64,000 bases of DNA, taken from NCBI RefSeq assembly GCF_900129445.1, contig NZ_FQVT01000001.1:1-64000 (forward strand), given 5' to 3'. Both the position numbers and the translations under genes were made by a program. Of this stretch, positions 27,201 to 35,932 are shown in pieces. Source of the DNA: Salegentibacter echinorum (GTDB taxonomy: Bacteria > Bacteroidota > Bacteroidia > Flavobacteriales > Flavobacteriaceae). Position 1 is the first letter of the stretch. Every line of letters starts with the position of its first letter. The notes under the pieces were generated by a model. It did no database searches. It saw nothing but the letters and a program-made list of their open reading frames with translations, and was not told where the DNA came from.

Positions 27201-27316
27201 TATTCCTCCTAACCGAATTAGATGGATATGATCCCGAAGCTGTGGTTGATGGAGTAAATTTCTTTCAGGTGCCAACGGCCAGGACCATTTTGTTAGGGCT
27301 TCAATTACAATTTTAG
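24236..27316 (+). CDS. SusC/RagA-family TonB-dependent outer-membrane transporter
   Basis: 1026 residues. The signal peptide ends about residue 22 (SSIAQ). A carboxypeptidase-D-like domain follows (TVSGIVTGEDGIPMPGVTV, ~27-110). The plug domain (~115-245) carries IRGIGSI, YVLDGV and SLYGSRAANGVVIITTKKG. The rest is the 22-strand barrel, ending in an aromatic strand (ILLGLQLQF). It imports a large ligand with SusD as lid, powered by TonB. The ligand is unknown; neighbouring PepSY and reductase genes suggest a metal chelate rather than a glycan. Same operon as susD and PepSY. Confidence 0.95.
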   Translation: MKNKLQLILTLFLVLILQSSIAQEKTVSGIVTGEDGIPMPGVTVMVKGTKTGTQTNFDGKYSLKANIGDVLNFSFMGKKVVNRVVGIEDVIDVKMQKSAEALDEVMVVAYGSSDKRSFTGAAETVNSEALTRSSTASFETALQGKVSGINISTSGQPGGKSNVQIRGIGSISGNTQPLYVLDGVVINTNSNLRAGDDMVGSTGYNPLSTINSEDIKSITVLKDAAASSLYGSRAANGVVIITTKKGKDGETEITLGVETGYSQNLTEENLINNDQFKDLWIEGQINQYIQNSENAEFTRVYANNSLYSSYENQATSDYTDIYGSNNVNSDWLDAIYQNGLIQKYNLSARGGNEKTSFYISGNFLDQTGTIIETGLKRYSGRLNLENQAKDWLKLGVNLTVAKSERDAANFDGSYAGGLNPLYMARVLPPAASIYDSEGYRGFANLPNDIEKNANPIGVLKVGDYENTEFRVRGDAFAEFQILEALSFKTTFGIDQQTIDETLYDNKEFGAGGGIWNGVLNRVKSEVLQYTTTNVLNYNDNFENHGLDILVGQESQVSKMSSINVYGYDILDSELLSASSIGTLWSHTGFAENYSLLSYFSQISYDFDQKYYVAASFRRDGSSRFGKDSRWGTFWSVSGGWVATEEDFLKIDGLEYLKFRGSYGTNGNLPPQYYAALAFFATDGKGYGGESGLSYGQLQNPDLSWELSKNFNIGVDVNLLSNLDLTVNYFRKKTEDLLLNVPVSLSTGFMTQLQNYGSMINKGWEFEVGYNFVSTEDFSWSSSANLTILDNKITKLKNDIVPTYSSRYGQDPLIIKEGESIYSFYLRDYAGVDPSTGYAQYHILDDGKRTGELTTNAQEAGYGIFGDALQDFQGGLFNQLNYKNFTFDFQFTFGLGGKVYDRTAFKRDDDGFAPQYTNTVAQLDPWNPNNTDATVPIRINGNPTFSNDVSTRHLYDSDYLKLRNVKLTYNLPSLWDTITGGSVYVQGDNLFLLTELDGYDPEAVVDGVNFFQVPTARTILLGLQLQF

Positions 27317-27334
27317 AACTTAAAAAGCATTAAA

Positions 27335-28783
27335 ATGAAAAATATTATAAATAGCATTCTAATTGTAGGATTAATTGTTCTTCAAGGATGCAGCGAAGAT
27401 GTACTTGAACAAAGACCAGATCACGTTATCTCGGAGAACCTTGTACTTAATTCCGTAGAAAAACTCGATAAATTATTGACCGGAACTTACAATGAAATAT
27501 CCCGGAATACTTATTTAGGAAGGGTTTTGTACAAAAGGGCAGCGGTAAAAGGCACAGATTTTAGATTTGTAGAAACTACGTATAATCCCAGGGATTATGA
27601 ATTAATAGCCTATAAGTATGAAGAAAGTAGTAATAATAGTGGAACCTGCGAAGACTTATGGATTCAGTCTTTTAAAGCTATAAATAATCTGAATCTGATC
27701 ATTAATAATATAGAAGCTGCGGAAGGTAACGCTGAAAAAAAACAGGAGGTTTTGGGAGAGGCTTTAGGCCTAAGAGGAATGGTTTATTTTGATCTGGCCA
27801 GAACTTTCGCTTATCCCTGGAAAAGGGCCGGAGCGACTTCCCAGGGTTTACCCGTAAAACTTTCTTCGGATGAAATTGTTACCGAGAGAAGTAGTCTCGG
27901 TGAGACTTATAATCAAATTATTCTTGATATGGAGAGTGCTCTGGATTTATTAGGCGAAAACGACTGGGATCAAGGAAGCACTAAGTATTTAACTAAAACC
28001 GGGGTTGAAGCTTTATTAGCCCGAGTATATCTTTATAAAGAAGATTGGGAAAATGCCTTTAAGTATGCAAAAGAAGTAATCGCTACCAGAGGTGAAAGTA
28101 ATTTAATGGGCGTTAATTCCTATGCTTTTGAAGACTATAATTCAGAATCTCTTTTCGAATTGAGTATTACCAGCCAGAACTCGCTTGGTAGTAACGGTTT
28201 GGGAGCCCAATTTGATTTAAAAAACGGAGGACAAGGGGACATCATAGCCACGCAAACCTTTGTAAATCTTTTAAGTGCCTATGAAGGAGATCCAAGAGCT
28301 GCATTGCTCGAGGAGGACAAAGAAGGTACGAATAATGCATTTGTTAAATATGTGAATCGTAGTGAAGGTGGTGGATTAAGTGCACACAACATTCCTGTAG
28401 TAAGACTTTCCGAAATGTATTTAATAGCCGCAGAAGCAGCTGCTAATGGTGCTGGAGGAGGTGACTCTGAGGCATCAAATTACCTAAATACCCTTATTGA
28501 AAAAAGAACTACAAATTTCACTACTAATCAGGCTACGGAAACCGGCGAGGCATTAAAACAAAGAATTGCGGAAGAGAGAAGAAGGGAGCTTGCTTTGGAA
28601 GGACATGGTGTTTACGATTATATTCGGAGGGGTGAAGATATTAATCGTCCAGTTAATGAACACGAGAATACTGGAGTAGATGTATCTAATTTGGATATTC
28701 AGGCTACAGATAACAGGACTATTTGTCCCATCCCTGCCAGTGAAATTGAAGCTTCGGGAATGGAACAAACTGAAGGATATTAA
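27335..28783 (+). CDS. SusD/RagB-family surface lipoprotein
   Basis: 482 residues with lipobox VLQGC (Cys about 19). TPR-like helices carry the family pattern: EALGLRGMVYFDLARTFAYPW, GVEALLARVYLYKEDW, and the C-terminal RLSEMYLIAAEA...RRRELALEGHG box. It forms the lid of the SusC transporter on the cell surface. It lies 18 bases after the SusC stop. No glycosidase, sulfatase or peptidase gene accompanies the pair, unlike typical polysaccharide loci. Confidence 0.95.
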   Translation: MKNIINSILIVGLIVLQGCSEDVLEQRPDHVISENLVLNSVEKLDKLLTGTYNEISRNTYLGRVLYKRAAVKGTDFRFVETTYNPRDYELIAYKYEESSNNSGTCEDLWIQSFKAINNLNLIINNIEAAEGNAEKKQEVLGEALGLRGMVYFDLARTFAYPWKRAGATSQGLPVKLSSDEIVTERSSLGETYNQIILDMESALDLLGENDWDQGSTKYLTKTGVEALLARVYLYKEDWENAFKYAKEVIATRGESNLMGVNSYAFEDYNSESLFELSITSQNSLGSNGLGAQFDLKNGGQGDIIATQTFVNLLSAYEGDPRAALLEEDKEGTNNAFVKYVNRSEGGGLSAHNIPVVRLSEMYLIAAEAAANGAGGGDSEASNYLNTLIEKRTTNFTTNQATETGEALKQRIAEERRRELALEGHGVYDYIRRGEDINRPVNEHENTGVDVSNLDIQATDNRTICPIPASEIEASGMEQTEGY

Positions 28784-28842
28784 AAAACATAAAGGATTTA
28801 ATTTCTGAACTTAATAATTAATCCCCTCTTTATTTAAAAAAT

Positions 28843-29562
28843 ATGGTAAAAAGAAAAACAGCCTTAAAAATAAGGCAGGCACATAGATACCTTGGCCTAT
28901 TCATAGGAATTCAATTTATTATGTGGACCGTAAGTGGTTTATATTTTAGTTGGACAGATATAGATGAGATACATGGCGATCAATTTCGTAAAACCGAAGT
29001 GGTTCAAACAAATTATTCTAATTTAAAAAGTCCTTCGGAGTTTAATTCCAGTTCTGGAATTCATTCTATGGAACTCAAAACTATTGCCGGGGAGCCTTAT
29101 TATTGGATTAACCAAAATATACTTAGAAATGCAAGAACAGGTAAAGTTAAAAAGAATCTTTCTGAAACTGAGGCTATCGCCGTCGCCAATAAAAATATGA
29201 TAGATGGGTTGGAGGTTACCCAAGTAGAAAGAATAACTTCAACAGGAGATCATCATGAATACAGGAGTGGACCTTTGCCGGCCTACGTGATTTCCTATAA
29301 AACCCCTGAAAATATCCGAGCATACGTTTCAGTGGCCGATGGAACATTTAGAACATTGAGGCACCGGGATTGGCGTTGGTTTGATTTCCTTTGGATGACA
29401 CATACCATGGACTACGAAGGTAGAGATGATTTCAATAACATAATATTGAGAGCTTTTTCCTTTCTTGGATTGATTACTGTATTTAGCGGCTTTTTATTAT
29501 GGTATACTTCATCTCCAACCGTAAGAAAATTTACAAAAAAGAAGAATAAAAAAAGAAAGTAA
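28843..29562 (+). CDS. PepSY-domain inner-membrane protein
   Basis: 239 residues. A first membrane helix (YLGLFIGIQFIMWTVSGLYF, ~17-36) is followed by two periplasmic PepSY-like units (~60-165), HRDWRWFDFLWMTHTMDY, and a final membrane helix (~205-225) before a very basic tail. PepSY-TM proteins reduce or release iron from siderophores, as in XusC of the Bacteroides XusABC system. Histidines in helix 1 flanks (RQAHR) and DFLWMTHTMD could bind heme. It ends the SusC-SusD operon before a strong terminator. Confidence 0.85.
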   Translation: MVKRKTALKIRQAHRYLGLFIGIQFIMWTVSGLYFSWTDIDEIHGDQFRKTEVVQTNYSNLKSPSEFNSSSGIHSMELKTIAGEPYYWINQNILRNARTGKVKKNLSETEAIAVANKNMIDGLEVTQVERITSTGDHHEYRSGPLPAYVISYKTPENIRAYVSVADGTFRTLRHRDWRWFDFLWMTHTMDYEGRDDFNNIILRAFSFLGLITVFSGFLLWYTSSPTVRKFTKKKNKKRK

Positions 29563-29653
29563 CTACTTCTAATATTTTTAGATTTACTAGTTCTTATCAT
29601 CATGTTTAAAAGATAGTAGAAGGAAATGCCTTTTTATTCCAGAGGATTAGTCG

Positions 29654-29687
29654 AAAAAAGGTTGTCGGATTTGTGGCAACCTTTTTT
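29654..29687 (+). terminator. Strong terminator closing the SusC-SusD-PepSY operon
   Basis: AAAAAAGGTTG and CAACCTTTTTT are perfect arms around a 12-base loop, ending in a T run. It excludes an upstream start for the following reductase gene. Confidence 0.9.
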
Positions 29688-29757
29688 ATTCTTTGAAAAG
29701 ATTACCCCGGATATTAGCACTTTTAATATAAGTCTAAAAAACGTAAAATTAAAAAAA

Positions 29758-30807
29758 ATGAACAGATTTCATTCGTTTAAGATAAAAGAGGTTATTCGCG
29801 AAACTCCTCAGGCAGTAAGTTTGTCTTTTGAAATACCAGGAAAATTGCAAAATGATTTTCAATTTTATGCAGGTCAGTACATTACTATAAAAACCTTAAT
29901 CGATGATATAGAAATACGTAGAGCATATTCTCTGTGCTCCGCTCCAGATTCTGATGAATTTAAGGTAACCGTAAAAGAGGTTGAAGGAGGAAGTTTCTCG
30001 AAGATTGCGAATAATAAATTGGTTTCTGGAGATATACTTGAAATATATCCACCAGAAGGTAAATTTATTCTAAAGTCAGAAGGGCGAATTAAAAATTACG
30101 CAGCGTTTGTTGCAGGAAGTGGGATTACACCGGTTATATCAATAATAAAAACCGTGTTAAGAGACGAACCCCAAAGCAAATTTGTACTTATTTACGGCAA
30201 CAAGTCACCAGAAGACACTATTTTTTTTAAAGAGTTACTCGAACTTCAGGCCAAACATTCCAATCGACTATTTATTGAGTTCGCTTACAGTAGAAAACGC
30301 GAGAAAAATGCATATTATGGACGTATTGAGAAGAGCTTGGTAAACTATGTAATTAAAAATAAATTTAAAGATTATCCATTTGATGCTTTTTATTTGTGCG
30401 GCCCTGAGCCTATGATTGATCTTGTAACCGATGTCCTAAAAGAAAACGACGTACAAGAAAAACAAATTCATTTTGAACTTTTTATGAGTACTGCTGAGGA
30501 AAAAGAAATAAAATCTGATTTAACTGGTAAAACACAGGTCAGTATCCGTATAGATAAGGAAGATTTTGAATTTAGCATGGACAAAAAAGAAGTGGTCTTG
30601 GATAGAGCTTTAGAAGATGATATAGACGTGCCTTATTCGTGCCAGAATGGAAACTGTAGCAGTTGTATGGCTAGGGTAACCGAAGGCAAAGTCGAAATGA
30701 ACAAAAATCAAATTCTTACTGATGAAGAAATTGAAGAAGGCTTTATTTTAACCTGTCAGGCACATCCAACTACTCCTACCCTAAAGATAGATTTTGATGA
30801 TCTTTAG
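29758..30807 (+). CDS. PaaE-like flavin/2Fe-2S NAD(P)H reductase
   Basis: 349 residues from the ATG at 29758; the longer frame would run through the terminator. Domains: FAD-binding (RAYSLCS, ~60), NAD(P)-binding (FVAGSGITPVISI, ~120; YLCGPEPMI, ~225), and a C-terminal plant-type 2Fe-2S ferredoxin (CQNGNCSSC...TCQ, four cysteines, ~297-335). The layout matches PaaE/HmpX-type electron-transfer reductases. Next to PepSY genes it may feed electrons to a ferric or other metal chelate reductase; this is inference. All cofactor motifs are intact. Confidence 0.9.
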   Translation: MNRFHSFKIKEVIRETPQAVSLSFEIPGKLQNDFQFYAGQYITIKTLIDDIEIRRAYSLCSAPDSDEFKVTVKEVEGGSFSKIANNKLVSGDILEIYPPEGKFILKSEGRIKNYAAFVAGSGITPVISIIKTVLRDEPQSKFVLIYGNKSPEDTIFFKELLELQAKHSNRLFIEFAYSRKREKNAYYGRIEKSLVNYVIKNKFKDYPFDAFYLCGPEPMIDLVTDVLKENDVQEKQIHFELFMSTAEEKEIKSDLTGKTQVSIRIDKEDFEFSMDKKEVVLDRALEDDIDVPYSCQNGNCSSCMARVTEGKVEMNKNQILTDEEIEEGFILTCQAHPTTPTLKIDFDDL

Positions 30808-30961
30808 GTCATTTCTAATAGTTCAGCTAGCTCTTTCTGTTTGGTTATTATATAAAGGTGGATACTTCTACCTGTTTTATAAATCTAAGGAAAAGATAGA
30901 TCTTATTATACTTCCATATCATTTCTTTATACTTTACTTAGAGCATATGAGGGATATCTAA
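30797..30961 (+). CDS. 54-codon hydrophobic ORF, perhaps a glycosyltransferase tail
   Basis: A frame overlapping the reductase stop reads LIVQLALSVWLLYKGG, then FYKSKEKIDLIILPYHFF and YLEHMRDI-stop. The pattern of a hydrophobic segment followed by YK-KEKI resembles the C-terminus of some family 2 glycosyltransferases. No domain can be confirmed at this length, and it could equally be chance or a relic brought in with the PepSY duplication. Confidence 0.2.
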   Translation: MIFRSFLIVQLALSVWLLYKGGYFYLFYKSKEKIDLIILPYHFFILYLEHMRDI

Positions 30962-31011
30962 TAATAATGTAGGATAGATAAAATTTATAGCCATGGTCTA
31001 TACGTTAATTG

Positions 31012-31613
31012 TATAGATATAGATGAGATACACGGCGATCAGTTTCGAAAAACCGAAGTGGTTCAAACAAAATATTCTAATTTAAAAAGTCCTTCGGAGT
31101 TTAACTCCAGTTCTGGAATTCATTCTATGGAATTCAAAACTATTGCCGGGGAGCCTTATTATTGGATTAACCAAGAAATACTTAGAAATGCAAGAACAGG
31201 AGAAATCAAAAAAAATATTTCTGAAGCTGAAGCAATCGCCGTAGCCCATCAAAATATGATAGATGGATTGGAGGTTATACAAGTAGAAAGGATAACTTCA
31301 ACAGGAGATCATCACGAATACAGGAGTGGACCTTTACCAGCCTACGTGATTTCTTACAAAACGCCTGAAAATATACGGGCATACGTTTCTACAGCGGATG
31401 GAACATTTAGAACTTTAAGACATCGAGATTGGCGTTGGTTTGACTTCCTTTGGATGACACATACCATGGACTACGAAGGTAGGGATGATTTTAATAACAT
31501 TTTCCCTTCTTGGATTGATTACTGTTCTTAGCGGCTTTTTATTGTGGTATACTTCGTCTCCAACTATTAGAAAATTTCAAAAAAAGAAAAAGGAGAAGAA
31601 AATCAGAAAGTAG
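31012..31613 (+). pseudogene. Truncated, frameshifted second copy of the PepSY gene
   Basis: From about 31012 the sequence is very similar to the PepSY gene from codon ~45 to its end (same FRKTEVVQT, SGIHSMEFKTIAG, HRDWRWFDFLW). The first ~44 codons, including membrane helix 1, are missing. Near 31500 a 14-base deletion relative to copy 1 shifts the frame before the second helix; the original ending can still be read in the other frame to the TAG at 31611. Differences are mostly silent, so the copy is a fairly recent or converting duplicate. Confidence 0.9.
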
Positions 31614-31657
31614 TTAAATTCAGATTATCGATTTCGAATTTTATAATCTGGTATCTT

Positions 31658-31693
31658 ACTCCTTCGAGTTTGTTCTCGAGGGAGTTCTTTTTT
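31658..31693 (+). terminator. Rho-independent terminator after the PepSY relic
   Basis: ACTCCTTCGAG pairs with CTCGAGGGAGT (one wobble) around a 6-base loop, followed by TCTTTTTT. It faces the convergent MFS gene that ends at 31776 and may be bidirectional in effect. Confidence 0.8.
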
Positions 31694-31775
31694 AAACTGA
31701 ATATTCGATAGTAACTTATTAACTTCTAAAGTAGTTGCATTAAATGTTTTGGGTAAATACTACTTATTTTTTATT

Positions 31776-33017
31776 CTATCGGTTTATACCTTGTCTTGTC
31801 TTATTATTAAAGCTTTTATAAAAATAAAGTAATCCAATAGCGGTAATTATAATGATGCCGGCAATAATGAAGGGATAATAAAACCCACCGGCAATGAGCC
31901 AGGTTCCTATGATCGGGCCTAAAATCTGTCCGACACTGTTTGCCGAGGTCTGTACAGAAATATTGCTGCCCGCCTTTTCTTTTGAAAGTAAGGAAACGGC
32001 TGAGAGTAGGTTAGGGGTTACCATTGCTCCACCAGTGGCGAATGTTACAATCAGTACATAAACATAAATTTCATTGCCGAAAAAGGGGAATGCGATTAGT
32101 GAAATGCCTGAAATCAATAATCCTGCTCCAATTTGTTGTTTTGCTGTTAATAATTTTTCACCATAAGTGGCAAATACAGGTTGTAATACCGCCATTACCA
32201 CCCCACAAAGCATAAAACCAATTCCTATCTGATTACTTGAAAATAACAACTGATTTTTTCCATAAATTGAAAAAACCGTTTCAAAGAGGGTCACTACAAA
32301 CTGCATAACAAAAGAGAGCAGTAATAGGACAATAAAGAACCTACTAAAACTAAAATTTAATTTTTGCTTTCCTGAAACAAACCTGCTAACCGGTTTTGTA
32401 TTCCTAAGCCATTTAATCAAAATAACCAATACCGTAAAACCTAAAAGTGCAACCAAAATAAAAGGAACTGAAAACCGGTCCAGATGGAATATTCCCAGCG
32501 AATATTTAAAATGTAGGTTGGTTTGGGAGAGAAAACTACCTAAAACAGGCCCAAAAATAACCCCTGAACTTATCGCTACCCCAGACCAAGCCATAATTTT
32601 AGTCCTATGTTTTTTAGAAGTGATATCACTAAGAAATGCGTTACTGACAGGAATAACAGCCGAAGTGAATATACCTCCGAGAATACGCGCTATATAGAGC
32701 ATTGTAAGGGAGGTTGCCAATCCCGTAAGCAGTTGCATTATTATAAATCCAATTAATCCAACAATGATAATGGGCTTACGTCCATATCTATCGGATAGTT
32801 TCCCCCAAAGTATGACGAAAAGAAGCTGAAAGAGCGGATAGATACTCGTTAATAAGCCAATATGAAAATTGATCGAATTAGTATCGAGGTTAGCTCCTAA
32901 AGCAAGCCTTTCGGTATAGTATGGAAGGATTGGCAATAGAATACCATAACCAAGCATTACCATAAATAAACTCAGCAGGACCAAAAAAATCCTGCCGAGC
33001 TTGCTTTTTTCTATCAT
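31776..33017 (-). CDS. Major facilitator superfamily efflux transporter
   Basis: 413 residues with 12 membrane helices. The MFS motif A is GKLSDRYGRKPIIIVG (~73-88), and motif C-like SGVIFGPVLGSFLS is near 150, typical of drug-proton antiporters of the TetA/Bcr type. Substrate is unknown. The start codon overlaps the stop of the copper ATPase gene by one base (33017), so it is the last gene of the long minus-strand operon. Confidence 0.88.
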   Translation of the reverse strand: MIEKSKLGRIFLVLLSLFMVMLGYGILLPILPYYTERLALGANLDTNSINFHIGLLTSIYPLFQLLFVILWGKLSDRYGRKPIIIVGLIGFIIMQLLTGLATSLTMLYIARILGGIFTSAVIPVSNAFLSDITSKKHRTKIMAWSGVAISSGVIFGPVLGSFLSQTNLHFKYSLGIFHLDRFSVPFILVALLGFTVLVILIKWLRNTKPVSRFVSGKQKLNFSFSRFFIVLLLLSFVMQFVVTLFETVFSIYGKNQLLFSSNQIGIGFMLCGVVMAVLQPVFATYGEKLLTAKQQIGAGLLISGISLIAFPFFGNEIYVYVLIVTFATGGAMVTPNLLSAVSLLSKEKAGSNISVQTSANSVGQILGPIIGTWLIAGGFYYPFIIAGIIIITAIGLLYFYKSFNNKTRQGINR

Positions 33018-35179
33018 TATTTCTTTCCGATTTTCTTTTTCAGTAACTGAGCATTAATGGCCACTATAATGGTACTTAAACTCATAAGTACAGCTCCAAC
33101 GGCTGGGCCTAAAACAAAACCGGTAGAATAAAGCACTCCGGCAGCCAACGGAATGGCAATTACGTTATACCCAGTCGCCCAAATAAGGTTCTGGATCATT
33201 TTGTTGTATGTAGCTTTTCCGAATAGAATCAAGTTAGCAATATCTTGTGGGTTGCTGTTTACCAAAATAATATCGGCAGTTTCAGCAGCTACATCTGTAC
33301 CCGAACCTACCGCAATACCCACATTTGCCTGGGCCAAAGCTGGTGCATCGTTCACGCCGTCGCCGGTCATTGCCACAAACTCTCCTTTACTTTCCAATTC
33401 TTTAACAATCTCCACTTTTTGATGGGGTAAAACTTCGGCGTAGTAACCGTCCAATCCAAGTTTATCACTAACAGCTTTGGCAGTTCTTTCATTATCACCG
33501 GTAGCCATTAAAACTTTTATATTATTCTTTTTAAAGACTTTTATCGCTTCGGCAGATTCCGGTCTTATCTCATCGGCAAGTGCAATATATCCTGCCAGTT
33601 CTCCATCAATCAAGACAAAAACAACAGTTTCTGCGGCATCGCTATAAGCATCCTCGGGAATAGTTATTTTTTCATCCCTTAAATACCCTGGGCTTACAAC
33701 TTTTACTTGCTTTCCTTCTACATTTGCCTCTACACCTTTACCGGTAATTGCGTTAAAGTTTTCTGGATTTGGAATAGCTACTTTACCTTCTTTTACTTTT
33801 TTAATTATTCCTACGGCAATAGGGTGTTCCGAGCTTTGCTCCAAAGCACTCGCCAACCGTAATATTTCCTCTTTCGAAAAATTTTCATCTACAGATTCAA
33901 TTCTTGTAACCCCAAAATCCCCTTTGGTAAGCGTTCCCGTTTTATCGAAAAGCAAAGCTGAAATTTTTCGGGACTCTTCAAAAGCGGTTCTATTACGAAT
34001 CAACAAACCGTTCTGAGCAGATACAGCTGTAGAAATAGCAACCACTAAAGGAATCGCAAGACCTAAAGCGTGCGGACACGCAATAATCATTACTGTTACC
34101 ATTCTTTCCAATGCATAAACAAATGGAAAGCCCAAAATGAGCCAAACCGCTAATGTTCCAAATCCAATCCCCAATGCAACGTAAGTCAACCATTTTGCAG
34201 CCCTATCAGAGAGATTTTGCATTTTTGATTTAGACTTTTGTGCTTCCTCGACCATAGTGATGACCTTGTTGAGATAGCTGTCTTTTCCGGTATGCTCTAC
34301 TTTTACTTTTAAACTGCCATTACCGTTTACCGAACCTCCAATTACTTTATCTTTTTTATCTTTTTTTACCGGTTTAGATTCTCCGGTAAGCATGGATTCA
34401 TTTAGATAACTGGAACCTTCTACTATAATACCATCAGCAGGAACTTTTTCCCCTGGTTTTACAAGTATTACGTCATCTTTCAGTAAATCTTCCAGAGGAA
34501 TATCTTCAATAGTATCTCCTTTTACACGATGTGCCTCGGCAGGCATCATGCTTACTAACAGCTGCAAGGCTTTAGAGGCGCCCAAGACGCTTTTCATCTC
34601 TATCCAATGACCTACAAGCATAATAGCAATAAGCGTAGCCAGTTCCCAGAAAAAATCGACACCTTCTAAACCAAACACCGTTGCCGAACTATAGAAGTAA
34701 GCCACGGTAATGGCCATAGAAATAAGGGTCATCATTCCCGGTGCGCCTTTTTTAACCTCGGACCAGAACCCGGTAATAAATGGCCAGCCGCCATAGAAAT
34801 ATACTACCGAAGAAAGAGCGAATAAAATATACTGGTTTCCAGGAAGCAAAAACTCATACCCAATAAAATCCTGTATCATTGGGGAAATGATCAGGATGGG
34901 AATGGTCAAGATTAAAGTTACCCAAAACCGTTTTCTAAAATCGGCAATCATCATTTTATGATGGTCGTGCCCGTGTTCTCCGTGTCCTGGATTGTGACCA
35001 GAATGGTCTCCACTGTCGTGGTTCATCTTACTATGATCCATAGCCTTTTCGTGGCCGTGCTTTGTTTTTTCGGTATGATGGTCTTTTATCTCTTCTTCTT
35101 TTTTTTCTGCTTCTATCTTTGTGGAATCCTTCCCTTTGCCTTTATGGCCGTGATTTTTGTGGTCTTTGTGATTTTCCAT
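33017..35179 (-). CDS. copB: Copper-transporting P1B-type ATPase (CopB-like)
   Basis: 720 residues. The first ~75 residues are rich in His and Lys (repeats of HGHEK, HSGHNPGHGEHG) in place of a CxxC HMA domain. The membrane metal site is ACPHALGLAIP: CPH rather than CPC marks the CopB subgroup. The phosphorylation loop is FDKTGTLTKG, the actuator has LTGES, and the hinge has MTGDGVNDAPAL. CopB-type pumps export copper or silver from the cytoplasm. Start chosen for the His-rich region; PPK2 precedes it by 12 bases. Confidence 0.93.
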   Translation of the reverse strand: MENHKDHKNHGHKGKGKDSTKIEAEKKEEEIKDHHTEKTKHGHEKAMDHSKMNHDSGDHSGHNPGHGEHGHDHHKMMIADFRKRFWVTLILTIPILIISPMIQDFIGYEFLLPGNQYILFALSSVVYFYGGWPFITGFWSEVKKGAPGMMTLISMAITVAYFYSSATVFGLEGVDFFWELATLIAIMLVGHWIEMKSVLGASKALQLLVSMMPAEAHRVKGDTIEDIPLEDLLKDDVILVKPGEKVPADGIIVEGSSYLNESMLTGESKPVKKDKKDKVIGGSVNGNGSLKVKVEHTGKDSYLNKVITMVEEAQKSKSKMQNLSDRAAKWLTYVALGIGFGTLAVWLILGFPFVYALERMVTVMIIACPHALGLAIPLVVAISTAVSAQNGLLIRNRTAFEESRKISALLFDKTGTLTKGDFGVTRIESVDENFSKEEILRLASALEQSSEHPIAVGIIKKVKEGKVAIPNPENFNAITGKGVEANVEGKQVKVVSPGYLRDEKITIPEDAYSDAAETVVFVLIDGELAGYIALADEIRPESAEAIKVFKKNNIKVLMATGDNERTAKAVSDKLGLDGYYAEVLPHQKVEIVKELESKGEFVAMTGDGVNDAPALAQANVGIAVGSGTDVAAETADIILVNSNPQDIANLILFGKATYNKMIQNLIWATGYNVIAIPLAAGVLYSTGFVLGPAVGAVLMSLSTIIVAINAQLLKKKIGKK

Positions 35180-35190
35180 AATTTCTATTT

Positions 35191-35922
35191 TTAAGTATTA
35201 GGATATTTTAGGTTTAGTTTTTTTAAATGCTCCGTAATTATGTTGGCAACGCTATAGTTACGATACCAACGTTTATCTGCGGGTATAATATGCCAGGAAG
35301 GTTCATCGCAGTCATTTAACACCATATTGTAGCCAGTTCTATAAGCATCCCATTTTTTGGCTGCCTTCTTATCATTAGCACTATATTTCCAGCGCTTATG
35401 AGGCTTTATAAGTCGTTCTTTTATGCGCTCTTTTTGTTCTTCTTTCGAGATATGGAGAAAAAATTTGAGTACGTGAATGTTACTCAGTTTAAAATGCTGT
35501 TCAAGATGCTTTATAAGTTTGCAGCGGTGTGCGAGAATCTCTTCTGGAAGGGAATTGTTGAGCCTTGGCATAATTGTATCTTCGTAATAGGAACGGTTAA
35601 AGACCTGGATCATACCTTTGGCGGGAATGTGCGGGTAGACCCGCCACAAAAAGTCATGTTCCAGTTCTTCCTGCGTTGGTTTTTTAAAGGATTTAACCTG
35701 AACGCCTTGGGGGTTCATACTGCTGAGGGCGTGACGAATGGTTCCGTCCTTGCCGGAAGTATCCATGCCTTGTAGGATAATAAGCAAACCAAAACGCCCA
35801 TCGGCATAAAACATATTCTGAAGCTCAAAAAGTTCTTTGCGAAGCTGTACCAGATTTTTCTTTGCCCCGCCTTTTGAAATCGTTTGTGGTGGTTTGGTTG
35901 AAATTTTATCTAAATCTATCAT
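35191..35922 (-). CDS. Polyphosphate kinase 2 family phosphotransferase
   Basis: 243 residues of PPK2 type. Walker A is GMDTSGKDGTI (~55-65) and the Walker B/lid region is FNRSYYEDTIMPR (~110-122). The family transfers phosphate between polyphosphate and nucleotides; length fits the single-domain class. In this operon it could supply ATP or GTP when respiration is impaired, or mobilise polyphosphate as a copper-chelating pool; both are inferences. Confidence 0.9.
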   Translation of the reverse strand: MIDLDKISTKPPQTISKGGAKKNLVQLRKELFELQNMFYADGRFGLLIILQGMDTSGKDGTIRHALSSMNPQGVQVKSFKKPTQEELEHDFLWRVYPHIPAKGMIQVFNRSYYEDTIMPRLNNSLPEEILAHRCKLIKHLEQHFKLSNIHVLKFFLHISKEEQKERIKERLIKPHKRWKYSANDKKAAKKWDAYRTGYNMVLNDCDEPSWHIIPADKRWYRNYSVANIITEHLKKLNLKYPNT

Positions 35923-35932
35923 TTTTAAGCTT

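Noticed and set aside
29626-29757. Upstream start for the PaaE-like reductase
   Set aside because: The extra 44 codons run through a strong terminator hairpin (29654-29687), and the ATG at 29758 gives the normal family N-terminus.
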